14,453 nt of DNA from an uncultured Collinsella sp. (lineage in GTDB: Bacteria > Actinomycetota > Coriobacteriia > Coriobacteriales > Coriobacteriaceae): contig UQYA01000044.1 in assembly GCA_900545165.1 (NCBI GenBank), forward strand, positions 1 to 14,453. The letters are read 5' to 3'. Both the position numbers and the translations under genes were made by a program. This document shows, in pieces, positions 7,364 through 14,056 of the stretch (positions are counted from its first letter, which is position 1; each line of letters starts with the position of its first letter). Under the pieces are notes generated by a model. The model saw only the letters and a program-made list of their open reading frames with translations. It was not told where the DNA came from and did not search any database.

Positions 7364-9145
7364 TTACTCGTTGAGTAGTCTCACGGCTTCGGCGGCCATA
7401 TTCTCGACCGTCATGCCGTTTTGCGCGAGCAGTTCGTTGGGATCGTAGCGGTCGGGGAAGCCCTTGGCGATGCCGAAGGTACGCGTGCGCAACGGCGTGC
7501 ATGCCAGATAACATGCCACGCGCTCGCCCCAGCCGCCGTCCAAGACGCCGTCCTCGAGGGTGACGACAACGCGATGCTCGGCGGCAAGACTGTCGAGGAA
7601 CTCGCGGTCGAGCTCGGTTGCAAAGCGCGGGTTGACGAGCGTGGCCTCGATGCCGTACTCGGCAGTCAGACGGTTTGCCACGCGCTCACCCAGCTCAAAG
7701 AAATCGCCAAGCGCGAGCACGGCAACGTCGCGGCCCTGACGCACCACGTTGTAGCGAACGGCGCTGTAGTCGGCGTCCTCGGCAGGTGCCAGATCGGGGC
7801 GGCTTACCAGGCCGATGCCCGGTACGCGGATTGCCACGGGATGCTCGCGGTGGTCGAGCGACCAGCTCAGCATGGACAGATATTCCTCCATGCAGGCCGG
7901 CGCCAAGTAGTGCATGTTGGGAAGACCGCCCAGCATGGAAATATCAAAGAACGAAAGGTGCGTCTCGGACGTGGTGCCAAAGATCGACGCACCAAACACC
8001 AAAATGGTTGCCGGGGCGTCGTTGAGGCACAGGTCGTGCCACAGCTCGTCGTAGGCGCGCTGCAAAAACGTACCGTACACACCAAAGACTGGCTTGGCGC
8101 CCGAGCGCGCAAGCGCGGTGGCAAAGGTCACGGCGTGCTCCTCGGCAATGCCCACATCGACGAACTGTTTGCCGGCGGCAGCGCGAAGCTCGGGTGTAAA
8201 GCCCATGATGTAGGGCGTGGCGGCCGTGATGCCAACGACCTGTGGATCGCGCTCGATGGCGGCGCTGAGCGCCTCGCCCGTAATGTCGGCGTAGGTGCGC
8301 GGCGCAGGCTCGCTCGGATGGCCCGGGCAGAGCTTGCGCCCGGTCGCCATGTCAAACGGACCCACGTGGTGCCAGCGCTCGGGGTCGCTCTGGGCCGGCT
8401 CAAAGCCCTTGCCCTTGGCAGTGGAGACGTGCAGCACGATGGGATGATCGATATCGCGCAGTTCCTGCAGCGCGTCGACTAGGGCCAACACGTCGTTACC
8501 GGCGTCCAGATAGCGGTAGTCGAGCCCCATCGCGCGGAAAACGTTGCGCTCACAGGTGCCGTTGCTGGCGCGCAGCTCGGCCAGATTGCGATACAGGCCA
8601 CCGTGGTTCTCGGCAATGGACTGGTCGTTATCGTTGACGATGATGATCAGGTTGCTGTCGAGCTCGGCGGCGTTGTTAAAGCCCTCAAACGCCAGGCCGC
8701 CCGAAAGCGAGCCGTCGCCAATAACGGTGATGACGTTGTACGCATCGCCCGCCAGGTCACGAGCGTGCGCCAGGCCGCAGCCCAGGCTCACCGACGTGGA
8801 GGTATGGCCCATGGCGAACAGGTCGTGCTCGGACTCGTCGGGATTGGCAAAGCCAGAGGCCTCGCCAAAGCGCTTCGGATCGATATAAGTGTACGCGCGC
8901 CCCGTCAGCGCCTTGTGGGCGTAGGTCTGGTGCGAAACGTCAAAGAGAATCTTGTCGATAGGGGAGTTAAACACGCGATGGAGCGCGACCGTAAGCTCAA
9001 CGACGCCCAGGTTGGGGGCAACGTGCCCGCCGACGGCGGCGGAGCTTTCGAGGATGGCGTGGCGAATCTCGTCGCAGAGCTGCGGGAGCTCGGCACGATT
9101 AAGAGCCTTGACGTCCTCGGGCGTTGTCGTTTGCGTAAGCAGCAT
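7364..9145 (-). CDS. Divergent 1-deoxy-D-xylulose-5-phosphate synthase-like thiamine diphosphate enzyme
   Basis: 593 residues, shorter than usual Dxs (about 620-640). Domain order is that of Dxs: N-terminal diphosphate-binding domain with GGHVAPN (His41), HQ at 72-73, GDGS (143-146) and NDN (171-173); pyrimidine domain with the cofactor-activating Glu335 in IAEEHAV and YGTFLQRAYDE (Tyr357, Arg363); C-terminal transketolase domain ending near 590. The canonical DRAGxxGADGxTH stretch is replaced by a segment around 384-396 that keeps His396 but lacks the Arg and Asp, and the second Arg of RYPRG is absent (RVPG at 440-443). In E. coli Dxs these correspond, from memory, to Arg420, Asp427 and Arg478, of which the arginines hold the phosphate of glyceraldehyde 3-phosphate. 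It may therefore be a paralogue with another acceptor. The start is preceded by GGAG at a rather long 13 nt. It is transcribed alone. Confidence 0.8.
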   Translation of the reverse strand: MLLTQTTTPEDVKALNRAELPQLCDEIRHAILESSAAVGGHVAPNLGVVELTVALHRVFNSPIDKILFDVSHQTYAHKALTGRAYTYIDPKRFGEASGFANPDESEHDLFAMGHTSTSVSLGCGLAHARDLAGDAYNVITVIGDGSLSGGLAFEGFNNAAELDSNLIIIVNDNDQSIAENHGGLYRNLAELRASNGTCERNVFRAMGLDYRYLDAGNDVLALVDALQELRDIDHPIVLHVSTAKGKGFEPAQSDPERWHHVGPFDMATGRKLCPGHPSEPAPRTYADITGEALSAAIERDPQVVGITAATPYIMGFTPELRAAAGKQFVDVGIAEEHAVTFATALARSGAKPVFGVYGTFLQRAYDELWHDLCLNDAPATILVFGASIFGTTSETHLSFFDISMLGGLPNMHYLAPACMEEYLSMLSWSLDHREHPVAIRVPGIGLVSRPDLAPAEDADYSAVRYNVVRQGRDVAVLALGDFFELGERVANRLTAEYGIEATLVNPRFATELDREFLDSLAAEHRVVVTLEDGVLDGGWGERVACYLACTPLRTRTFGIAKGFPDRYDPNELLAQNGMTVENMAAEAVRLLNE

Positions 9146-9170
9146 CGTTGTGGGTTACTCCATGCGAATC

Positions 9171-9184
9171 GAGCGCCGGCGCTC
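9171..9184. promoter_or_regulatory. 14-bp perfect palindrome in the Dxs-like leader
   Basis: GAGCGCCGGCGCTC is self-complementary and lies 26-39 bp upstream of the minus-strand ATG at 9145. It could be a regulator site or a leader hairpin. In GC-rich DNA a palindrome of this kind can also arise by chance. Confidence 0.3.
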
Positions 9185-9272
9185 CCTCGGCCGACACAAT
9201 TGCACAAGACAGTCTCGCACATTTTGGCGTTTGATATGTGACGGCGGCGCGGTAATTCGCCAACTGGTGGGG

Positions 9273-9284
9273 CAAAACGTTTTG
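9273..9284. promoter_or_regulatory. Operator-like palindrome CAAAACGTTTTG
   Basis: A perfect 12-bp palindrome with central ACGT lies in the 228-bp divergent region between the Dxs-like gene and the HD gene. Its AT-rich arms and central CG resemble LacI-family operators. No regulator gene is adjacent. The region is otherwise without a clear promoter; CATACT at 9293-9298 is a weak possible -10 for the HD gene. Confidence 0.35.
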
Positions 9285-9373
9285 TCCGATGCCATACTGA
9301 TGTGTTCCATGATGTTTTTATCGATTGTGCACAGGCCGTGGCTTGCCGCCATGAGCCGCCGGAAGGAGGCAGC

Positions 9374-9910
9374 ATGTCCGATGCCGTTCGTGCCGAGAAA
9401 ATCGCGCACGAGGTCGAGTATGCCGCCCGCCAGCTGGCCCAGGCGGGCCGCTTGGACCTGACGCGTGAGTTTATCCAGCATGGCGACGTGACGGTCTATG
9501 CACATGTGACTTCGGTAGCGCGGGCGAGTCTGTCCTTTGCCGAGCGCCTGGGCCGCGTCGGTGTTTCGGTCGACCGTGCCTCGCTGCTGCGCGGAGCCCT
9601 GTTGCACGATTATTTTCTCTATGACTGGCACGATCCCGACCCGAGCCATCGACTGCACGGATTCCGGCATCCATTTTTTGCTCTGGCGCGTGCCGAGGAA
9701 GATTTTGAGCTGACGCCGCGCGAGCGGAATATTATCGTGCGGCATATGTTTCCGCTGGTGCCGGTGCCGCCGACGTGTCGCGAGGCGTGGATTGTTTGCC
9801 TGGCGGATAAATGGTGTGCTCTGCGTGAGACGGTCGCCGGCCGCCTGCCGCGCAAGGACGAGACGGACGATAGCGTGAGTAAAGCATCGAGCGAAAAGAG
9901 GAGAGGGTAG
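9374..9910 (+). CDS. HD-domain phosphohydrolase
   Basis: 178 residues, cytoplasmic. Metal-ligand candidates run in the usual HD order: His44, His78-Asp79 in LLHDYFLYDWH, His99 in GFRHP, His124 in IVRHMFPL and Asp145 in CLADKWC. HD proteins hydrolyse phosphoester bonds, often of nucleotides; the substrate of this subgroup is not known to me. The start at 9374 follows a strong GGAAGGAGG (9361-9369), although only 4 nt away; an in-frame ATG at 9302 would add 24 residues without a site. The C-terminal 25 residues are polar and probably disordered. The next gene starts 3 nt after the stop, so the two are surely co-transcribed. Confidence 0.8.
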   Translation: MSDAVRAEKIAHEVEYAARQLAQAGRLDLTREFIQHGDVTVYAHVTSVARASLSFAERLGRVGVSVDRASLLRGALLHDYFLYDWHDPDPSHRLHGFRHPFFALARAEEDFELTPRERNIIVRHMFPLVPVPPTCREAWIVCLADKWCALRETVAGRLPRKDETDDSVSKASSEKRRG

Positions 9911-9913
9911 ACG

Positions 9914-10933
9914 GTGGGGACCGCGATTGATATGGCGTTTTGCGGCGCGACGCTTGCCGCCTGCCCACTCTCGGCACTGGTGCTCTCGTTTGCCTTTTAC
10001 GGGTTTTGCGGTTGGGCATGGGAGTCGACAGTATGCGCCATGCTCAATCACGGACGATTTGCCAACAGTGGCTTTTTGCTGGGGCCGTGTTGTCCCATCT
10101 ATGGTGTGGGCGGCATTGCCTGCTGGCTGCTGTTGCGCGGGATTCCGGATGCCTCGAGCCAGTTTGTCGCTGCAGCGCTCGTATGCAGCGTGATTGAGTA
10201 CAGCGTGGGCGTGCTGTTGGAAAAAACAACGGGCGCTCGCTTTTGGGATTACTCGCACCTGCCGTTTAACCTGCACGGACGCATCTGTCTGTACTGGGCC
10301 TGCGCGTTTGGCTTGGGTGCGTTGTGTATTTGCCGTTTAGTGGAGCCGGCATTGCTGGGGCTGCTTGGCCATCTGCCGGTGCTGATTGTGCGACTGTCCG
10401 CCTTTATCGTCGCGGTCGCGATGATGGTCGACGCGGTGTGCTCGTTGGCGAGCTGGCGGCGTCTGTCTGATCAGCTGGAGCGCGTCCGGGCCGACCTTGC
10501 CGACCGCATCAACGAGTCGCTTGCCGACGCGTCCGACTCAATGCTCGAGCGCATTCCCGAATCGACGATTGACTCGGTGGCACAGACGCATATCCGTAGC
10601 CGTGCCGTTAACGCGTGGCTGGCCGAGCTGGGTGACGCCGCGCTCGATGCTCTGCGCGAGAAGGCTTCGATGCCGACGTTTATCGCGGATGGTGCTCGCG
10701 GCCTGGCGCTTGCCGCCCGCCGCGTGGCCGATGCCGCGCCGAACATGCCGCGTCCGTCGCTCAGTCGTCGCCTTGCCGGCAAGCGCATGAGCCGTCCGGT
10801 GCCAAGCGTGTCGCTCAGCCGCCGCGACCTACGCTTCTTTAACGCCTTCCCGCGTCTGCGCATCAATCGCTACGAAGGCGTCATTCGAGCAACTAATCTC
10901 CGCGACCGAGCCCGCGAGCTGTTCTGCCACTAG
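9914..10933 (+). CDS. CmpB-family (putative ABC transporter permease) membrane protein
   Basis: 339 residues. The N-terminal 180 residues hold about five membrane segments and the family signature: FYGFCGWAWES (28-38), FLLGPCCPIYGVGG (54-67) and WDYSHLPFNLHGRICLYW (111-128). This matches the ABC_trans_CmpB family (PF06541), whose transport role is only presumed. The remaining 160 residues are a soluble, mostly helical tail rich in Ala, Arg and Asp, ending in a basic segment. The GTG start at 9914 is chosen because AGGAG (9899-9903) lies 10 nt upstream; ATG 9932 would be 28 nt away. It follows the HD gene by 3 nt, pointing to a shared task. Confidence 0.8.
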   Translation: MGTAIDMAFCGATLAACPLSALVLSFAFYGFCGWAWESTVCAMLNHGRFANSGFLLGPCCPIYGVGGIACWLLLRGIPDASSQFVAAALVCSVIEYSVGVLLEKTTGARFWDYSHLPFNLHGRICLYWACAFGLGALCICRLVEPALLGLLGHLPVLIVRLSAFIVAVAMMVDAVCSLASWRRLSDQLERVRADLADRINESLADASDSMLERIPESTIDSVAQTHIRSRAVNAWLAELGDAALDALREKASMPTFIADGARGLALAARRVADAAPNMPRPSLSRRLAGKRMSRPVPSVSLSRRDLRFFNAFPRLRINRYEGVIRATNLRDRARELFCH

Positions 10934-10992
10934 CCGGGACGGGCGCGCTCACGGCTTCCTTGCTCGCGTATTTCCCGTCCGTTTCGCGTCCG

Positions 10993-11029
10993 TTGCCGCG
11001 CCGTTTCCAAGATTGCGGCGCCGTTTCCA
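10993..11029 (+). repeat. Two tandem copies of a 20-bp unit
   Basis: TTGCCGCGCCGTTTCCA (10993-11009) recurs as TTGCGGCGCCGTTTCCA (11013-11029), 16 of 17 identical with a 20-bp period. It lies in the 198-bp gap before amt. The rest of that gap shows only a weak 7-bp inverted repeat (10937-10943 with 10974-10980) without a T tract, which may end the CmpB transcript. Confidence 0.5.
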
Positions 11030-11060
11030 TTCGACAACGCCGCGTTTAACAACGCCGTAT

Positions 11061-11074
11061 CTGGTCTACACCAG
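11061..11074. promoter_or_regulatory. GntR/HutC-type operator-like palindrome upstream of amt
   Basis: CTGGT-CTAC-ACCAG, a 5-bp inverted repeat around 4 nt, fits the GT-x-TA-x-AC pattern of HutC-subfamily GntR regulators and resembles the TGGTCTAGACCA sites of DasR/NagR. It lies 57 bp before the amt start codon. No GntR gene is nearby. Confidence 0.35.
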
Positions 11075-11131
11075 TTGCCCCTCGGCCGCATTATGGGCGC
11101 CGACAACGTTCATGCGACCAAGGGAGAGCGA

Positions 11132-12409
11132 ATGTACGATACGGGATCGACAACGTTTATGCTCATCTGCACCATGCTCGTGTTTTTAATGACACCGGGT
11201 CTGGCGTTTTTCTATGGCGGCCTGTCCAGGCGCAAAAATGTCATCAACACCATGCTCATGTGCTTTGGCGCCATTGGTCTGGTTGGTGTGCTGTGGATTG
11301 TTGCCGGCTGGTCTCTGGCCTATGGCGGCGACGGTTCGAGTCCGTTTATTGGAGGCCTTGACCAGCTGCTGTGCCTGCCGGTGCTCAACCAGGTGCTGCA
11401 GGCGGCCGAGGGCAACGCCGCGGACGGCGCCGCCTACCCCCAGATCATCAACATCGCCTTCCAGATGGCATTTGCCATGATCACGGCTGCTATCGTCACG
11501 GGCAGCCTGGCCGGCCGCGTTAAGTTTGGTGCCATGACGGCCTTCCTGGGCATTTGGCTGCTTGTGGTCTATGCGCCGCTTGCCCACATGGTTTGGGGCG
11601 GCGATGGCTCCTTTATCGGTGACATTATCGGCGCACTCGACTTTGCCGGCGGCGACGTGGTGCACATTTCGTCCGGTCTTACCGGCCTGATCCTCTGCTT
11701 AATGCTTGGCCGTCGTCGTGGCTTTGGCATGGTGAGCTACCGTCCACATAACGTGCCGTTTGTGGCGCTGGGCGCCGGCCTGCTTTGGTTTGGCTGGTTT
11801 GGCTTTAACGGCGGCAGCGAGTTTAAGGCCGACGCCGTGGCGGCACTTGCCATCCTCAACACCGTGACGGCCAGCGCGGCGGGCATGGTTTCGTGGCTTG
11901 CCGTCGAGCGCGTGCATACCGGCCGCCCCACGCTGGTGGGTGCCAGCACCGGTCTGGTTGCGGGTCTTGTGGTGGTCACGCCCGGGGCAGGCTTTGTCGA
12001 GCCGTGGGCAGCGCTGGTCATGGGCCTGATCGTCTCGCCCGTCTGCTACTTGGCTATCAGCCATCTTAAGACCAAGTTCGGCTACGACGATGCGCTCGAC
12101 GCGTTCGGTTGCCACGGCATTGGCGGCATCTTGGGCGGCGTGCTCACGGGCCTGTTCTGCGTGCCGGAGCTCTCGTGGACCGGTAAGGGCGGCCTGTTCT
12201 ACACGGGCGACGCGTCGCTGCTCATCTCGCAGATCTTGGGCATTGTGGTGACGGTCGCTATTGTGCTGGTGCTCGATTTGGTGATCGCCGCGGTGGTCAA
12301 GGTGCTGTTCCACGGCAGCCTGCGTGTGGACGAGGCCGACGAGGCGCTGGGCTTGGATGCGAGTCAGCACGGCGAGAGCGCTTATCCCTCCTTCTCGGGA
12401 CTCGATTAG
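11132..12409 (+). CDS. amt: Ammonium transporter
   Basis: 425 residues with about eleven membrane segments. Pore residues are conserved: His178 in VVHISSG and His328 in FGCHGIGG form the twin-histidine site, Asp170 in LDFAGG matches E. coli AmtB Asp160, and GWFGFNGGSE (221-230) is the classic Amt signature. Amt trimers conduct ammonium across the cell membrane and are shut by PII proteins; a PII gene follows 207 nt downstream. The start at 11132 is preferred to an in-frame ATG at 11075 because AGGGAG (11121-11126) is 5 nt upstream and the protein then begins as other Amt proteins do. The C-terminal tail is short, with an acidic stretch near 395-405. Confidence 0.95.
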   Translation: MYDTGSTTFMLICTMLVFLMTPGLAFFYGGLSRRKNVINTMLMCFGAIGLVGVLWIVAGWSLAYGGDGSSPFIGGLDQLLCLPVLNQVLQAAEGNAADGAAYPQIINIAFQMAFAMITAAIVTGSLAGRVKFGAMTAFLGIWLLVVYAPLAHMVWGGDGSFIGDIIGALDFAGGDVVHISSGLTGLILCLMLGRRRGFGMVSYRPHNVPFVALGAGLLWFGWFGFNGGSEFKADAVAALAILNTVTASAAGMVSWLAVERVHTGRPTLVGASTGLVAGLVVVTPGAGFVEPWAALVMGLIVSPVCYLAISHLKTKFGYDDALDAFGCHGIGGILGGVLTGLFCVPELSWTGKGGLFYTGDASLLISQILGIVVTVAIVLVLDLVIAAVVKVLFHGSLRVDEADEALGLDASQHGESAYPSFSGLD

Positions 12410-12416
12410 CAGCTTC

Positions 12417-12503
12417 CCCAAGCACCGCACCTTGCCGTTCAATCGTCGCTCACGTACTTAAGTACGCTTCGCTCCTCTTTCACGGCAATCTGCGGCACTT
12501 GGG
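12417..12503. repeat. Large imperfect hairpin with GTACTTAAGTAC centre after amt
   Basis: Three outer blocks pair in order: CCCAAG (12417-12422) with CTTGGG (12498-12503), CCGCA (12425-12429) with TGCGG (12491-12495), and TTGCCGT (12432-12438) with ACGGCAA (12482-12488). The middle holds a perfect 12-bp palindrome (12454-12465) flanked by CGCTC motifs. It begins 7 nt after the amt stop. It may work as a terminator or processing site between amt and glnK, or be a copy of a dispersed intergenic repeat. Confidence 0.6.
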
Positions 12504-12573
12504 AAACCTGCTAAGACCAGTCAGTTGAACTTTTTGATTTCTGAGGTTGGTTTGCGGCACCTGGGAAACCCGC
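12491..12573 (+). repeat. Direct repeat TGCGGCACyTGGGAAACCyGC in the amt-glnK gap
   Basis: The 21-bp unit at 12491-12511 recurs at 12553-12573 with two C/T differences. The first copy contains the right arm of the amt hairpin, so the second copy could compete for pairing with the left arm and give an alternative, longer fold ending about 43 nt before the glnK start. Confidence 0.6.
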
Positions 12574-12616
12574 GTCTCATGTAAAGGGATACGTTGATTA
12601 TTGAGAGGAATTCATT

Positions 12617-12955
12617 ATGAAAAAGATCACGGCTATCGTGCGCCAGGAGAAGCTTGAGGTTCTTAAAGATGCGCTGTTTGCTGCTGATGTTCGCGGTATG
12701 ACTATCAACCAGGTGCAGGGCTGCGGCGCGCAGCATGGCTGGAAGGAATACGTGCGCGGCAACGAGTTGCTTGTCAACACGATCCCTAAGGTACAGTTCA
12801 CGCTCATTTGTGCCGATGAGCATGTCGACGGCATTGTCGAGATTATCTGCAACGCTGCTCGCACCGGAGCCGTCGGCGACGGCAAGATCTGGGTCGAGCC
12901 GGTCGAGGAGGTCATCCGCATCCGCACCGGCGAACACGGCCCCGCCGCGGTGTAG
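12617..12955 (+). CDS. glnK: PII nitrogen regulatory protein (GlnK type) without Tyr51
   Basis: 112 residues, the exact PII length, aligning without gaps to E. coli GlnB. Ligand residues Gln39, Lys58, GDGK (87-90), Arg101 and Arg103 are present. In the T-loop, position 51 is Leu and position 46 is Val, so the tyrosine uridylylated in enterobacteria (and adenylylated in actinomycetes) is missing; a Tyr sits at 45. Position 38 is Ala instead of Arg. PII proteins sense ATP/ADP and 2-oxoglutarate and plug the Amt channel, and the pairing with amt supports GlnK. Control here is probably by ligand binding alone. AGAGG (12604-12608) lies 8 nt before the ATG. The paired hairpin repeats in the preceding 207 nt may set the ratio to amt. 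Confidence 0.92.
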   Translation: MKKITAIVRQEKLEVLKDALFAADVRGMTINQVQGCGAQHGWKEYVRGNELLVNTIPKVQFTLICADEHVDGIVEIICNAARTGAVGDGKIWVEPVEEVIRIRTGEHGPAAV

Positions 12956-12972
12956 GACAATCTTTCGCCTAG

Positions 12973-13003
12973 CGGGCGCGTCTCTCTTGGGGCGCGCCCG
13001 TTC
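12973..13003 (+). terminator. Probable terminator after glnK
   Basis: CGGGCGCG (12973-12980) pairs perfectly with CGCGCCCG (12993-13000) around a 12-nt loop, followed by TTCTCGTCT. It begins 17 nt after the glnK stop. The T tract is interrupted, so efficiency is uncertain. Confidence 0.65.
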
Positions 13004-13014
13004 TCGTCTACAAT
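12987..13014 (+). promoter_or_regulatory. Possible promoter of the HAD gene
   Basis: TTGGGG (12987-12992), a 16-nt spacer and TACAAT (13009-13014) lie just ahead of the HAD gene. The -10 box is good, the -35 weak, and it overlaps the glnK terminator stem. Confidence 0.35.
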
Positions 13015-13036
13015 ATCGTGCAGACGAAGGAGAGGC

Positions 13037-13900
13037 ATGCCCATGATCAAGATGTTTGCGAGTGACTTAGACGGAACGCTGCTGAACGCCCTGCATGAGG
13101 CGGATGGGACCATCCGCCGTGCCATTCGCGAGCTGACCGAGGCTGGCCTGCATGTGGTTCCCGCGACCGGACGCTCGACGCTGCCGGTCGGCGAGCATGG
13201 CTTTACGGGCCTGGCGCTTGACGCCTGCTGCTCTAACGGCTCCATCGTGCGCGACAGTCATGGCGAGGTGCTCAAAACCTGGACCATCGACCCGCAGGTT
13301 ACCGAGGAGCTGCTCAAGGCGTTCCCGGACATTTGCTTCGACTGCTCCACGCCCGACGGCATGTTCTCGAGCGGGTCGTTCGAGATGCACCAGGCGGGCT
13401 TTAAAAAGGACAGCCCCATCAAGCGTATTGTGATGCGCGGCATGCGTGCACGTGGCGGGTATCACGAGGAGCAGTATTTCGATCAGTCGATCGGCGACAT
13501 CCTGCGTCACGATGTATGCAAGATTAACTGTCGCGTGACCTCGCCCGAGCTGGAGCGCGACCTTAAGGCGTATTTGGCCGAGCGATCGGACCGCGTGGTC
13601 AACGCGCCGTTCGATCCGGTGATGTTCGAGATCACGGACGTGGCGTGCAACAAGGGCGAGAGCGTGGCCTGGCTGGCGGGCTACTACGGCATTGCCGAGG
13701 ATGAGGTCGCGGTTTACGGAGACGGCGGCAACGACATCGCCATGCTCAAACGCTTCCGCCACAGCTACGCGACCAAAAACGCAAGCGATGCCGCCAAGGC
13801 CGCCGCGAGCGCGACTATCGGCAGCTGCATGGTCCACGCCGTCCCCAAACACATGCTTGCCACCATGCATAAGCAAAACTCTCGCACCATCATCGAATAA
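13037..13900 (+). CDS. Cof-type HAD-superfamily phosphatase
   Basis: 287 residues. HAD motifs are complete: DLDGTLL with nucleophile Asp10 and acid/base Asp12, motif II Thr44 in ATGRS, Lys206 in CNKGESV, and motif IV GDGGNDIAML with Asp229 and Asp233. The large insert between motifs II and III is a C2 (Cof/IIB) cap. Such enzymes remove phosphate from sugar phosphates or small metabolites such as flavin and pyridoxal phosphates; the exact substrate cannot be given. AAGGAG (13027-13032) is 4 nt before ATG 13037 and 10 nt before ATG 13043, so the true start may be two codons later. The region after motif IV is less typical than usual. It is flanked by a terminator upstream and a palindromic repeat directly after its stop. 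Confidence 0.88.
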   Translation: MPMIKMFASDLDGTLLNALHEADGTIRRAIRELTEAGLHVVPATGRSTLPVGEHGFTGLALDACCSNGSIVRDSHGEVLKTWTIDPQVTEELLKAFPDICFDCSTPDGMFSSGSFEMHQAGFKKDSPIKRIVMRGMRARGGYHEEQYFDQSIGDILRHDVCKINCRVTSPELERDLKAYLAERSDRVVNAPFDPVMFEITDVACNKGESVAWLAGYYGIAEDEVAVYGDGGNDIAMLKRFRHSYATKNASDAAKAAASATIGSCMVHAVPKHMLATMHKQNSRTIIE

Positions 13901-13929
13901 TGTGACAAAGGGATAGCCCCTTTGTCACA
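13901..13929. repeat. TGTGACAAAGGG palindromic repeat, left copy
   Basis: Perfect 12-bp arms (13901-13912 and 13918-13929) around a 5-nt loop, beginning on the base after the HAD stop codon. There is no T tract. The arm sequence recurs at 14337-14365, and the AAAGGG core also occurs in the element at 7111. Confidence 0.75.
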
Positions 13930-13963
13930 GTTGACGCTGGTCTCTTGAAATACGAACAAACAT

Positions 13964-13992
13964 TCGCATACCTAACTGCGCTTTGATAGAAT
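13964..13992 (+). promoter_or_regulatory. Possible promoter of the small toxin-like gene
   Basis: TTCGCA (13964-13969), a 17-nt spacer and TAGAAT (13987-13992). Transcription from about 13999 would give a leader of about 58 nt. The same TAGAAT box with 17-nt spacing is found for the proposed opposing promoter at 14251-14279. Confidence 0.45.
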
Positions 13993-14030
13993 TGATGCTG
14001 TTGGCGGCAGTTCCATGTGCCGGGCAGCGC

Positions 14031-14048
14031 CCTCCATCTGACGGGAGG
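14031..14048 (+). promoter_or_regulatory. Hairpin that sequesters the Shine-Dalgarno site
   Basis: CCTCC (14031-14035) is complementary to the Shine-Dalgarno sequence GGAGG (14044-14048) across an 8-nt loop. In the mRNA this would hide the ribosome binding site of the 41-residue gene. Sequestered sites of this kind are usual in type I toxin mRNAs. Confidence 0.5.
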
Positions 14049-14056
14049 TGATGCCC

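Noticed and set aside
7421..8482. Long open frame on the plus strand (353 codons)
   Set aside because: Antisense to the Dxs-like gene and without recognisable motifs or a ribosome site.
9302..9373. Upstream extension of the HD gene from ATG 9302
   Set aside because: GGAAGGAGG lies inside this stretch just before ATG 9374, and the added residues do not look like part of the fold.
9155..10276. Long open frame on the minus strand (373 codons)
   Set aside because: It lies opposite the HD and CmpB genes, has no family motif and an unnatural Arg/Gln/His-rich composition typical of the antisense of GC-rich genes.
11075..11131. Upstream extension of amt from ATG 11075
   Set aside because: It has no good ribosome site, and the added residues are polar and unlike Amt N termini; 11132 has AGGGAG in place.
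13901..13929. Rho-independent terminator for the HAD gene
   Set aside because: The stem is strong, but no T tract follows on either strand and the arms recur at 14337, so a dispersed repeat is the better reading; incidental termination remains possible.
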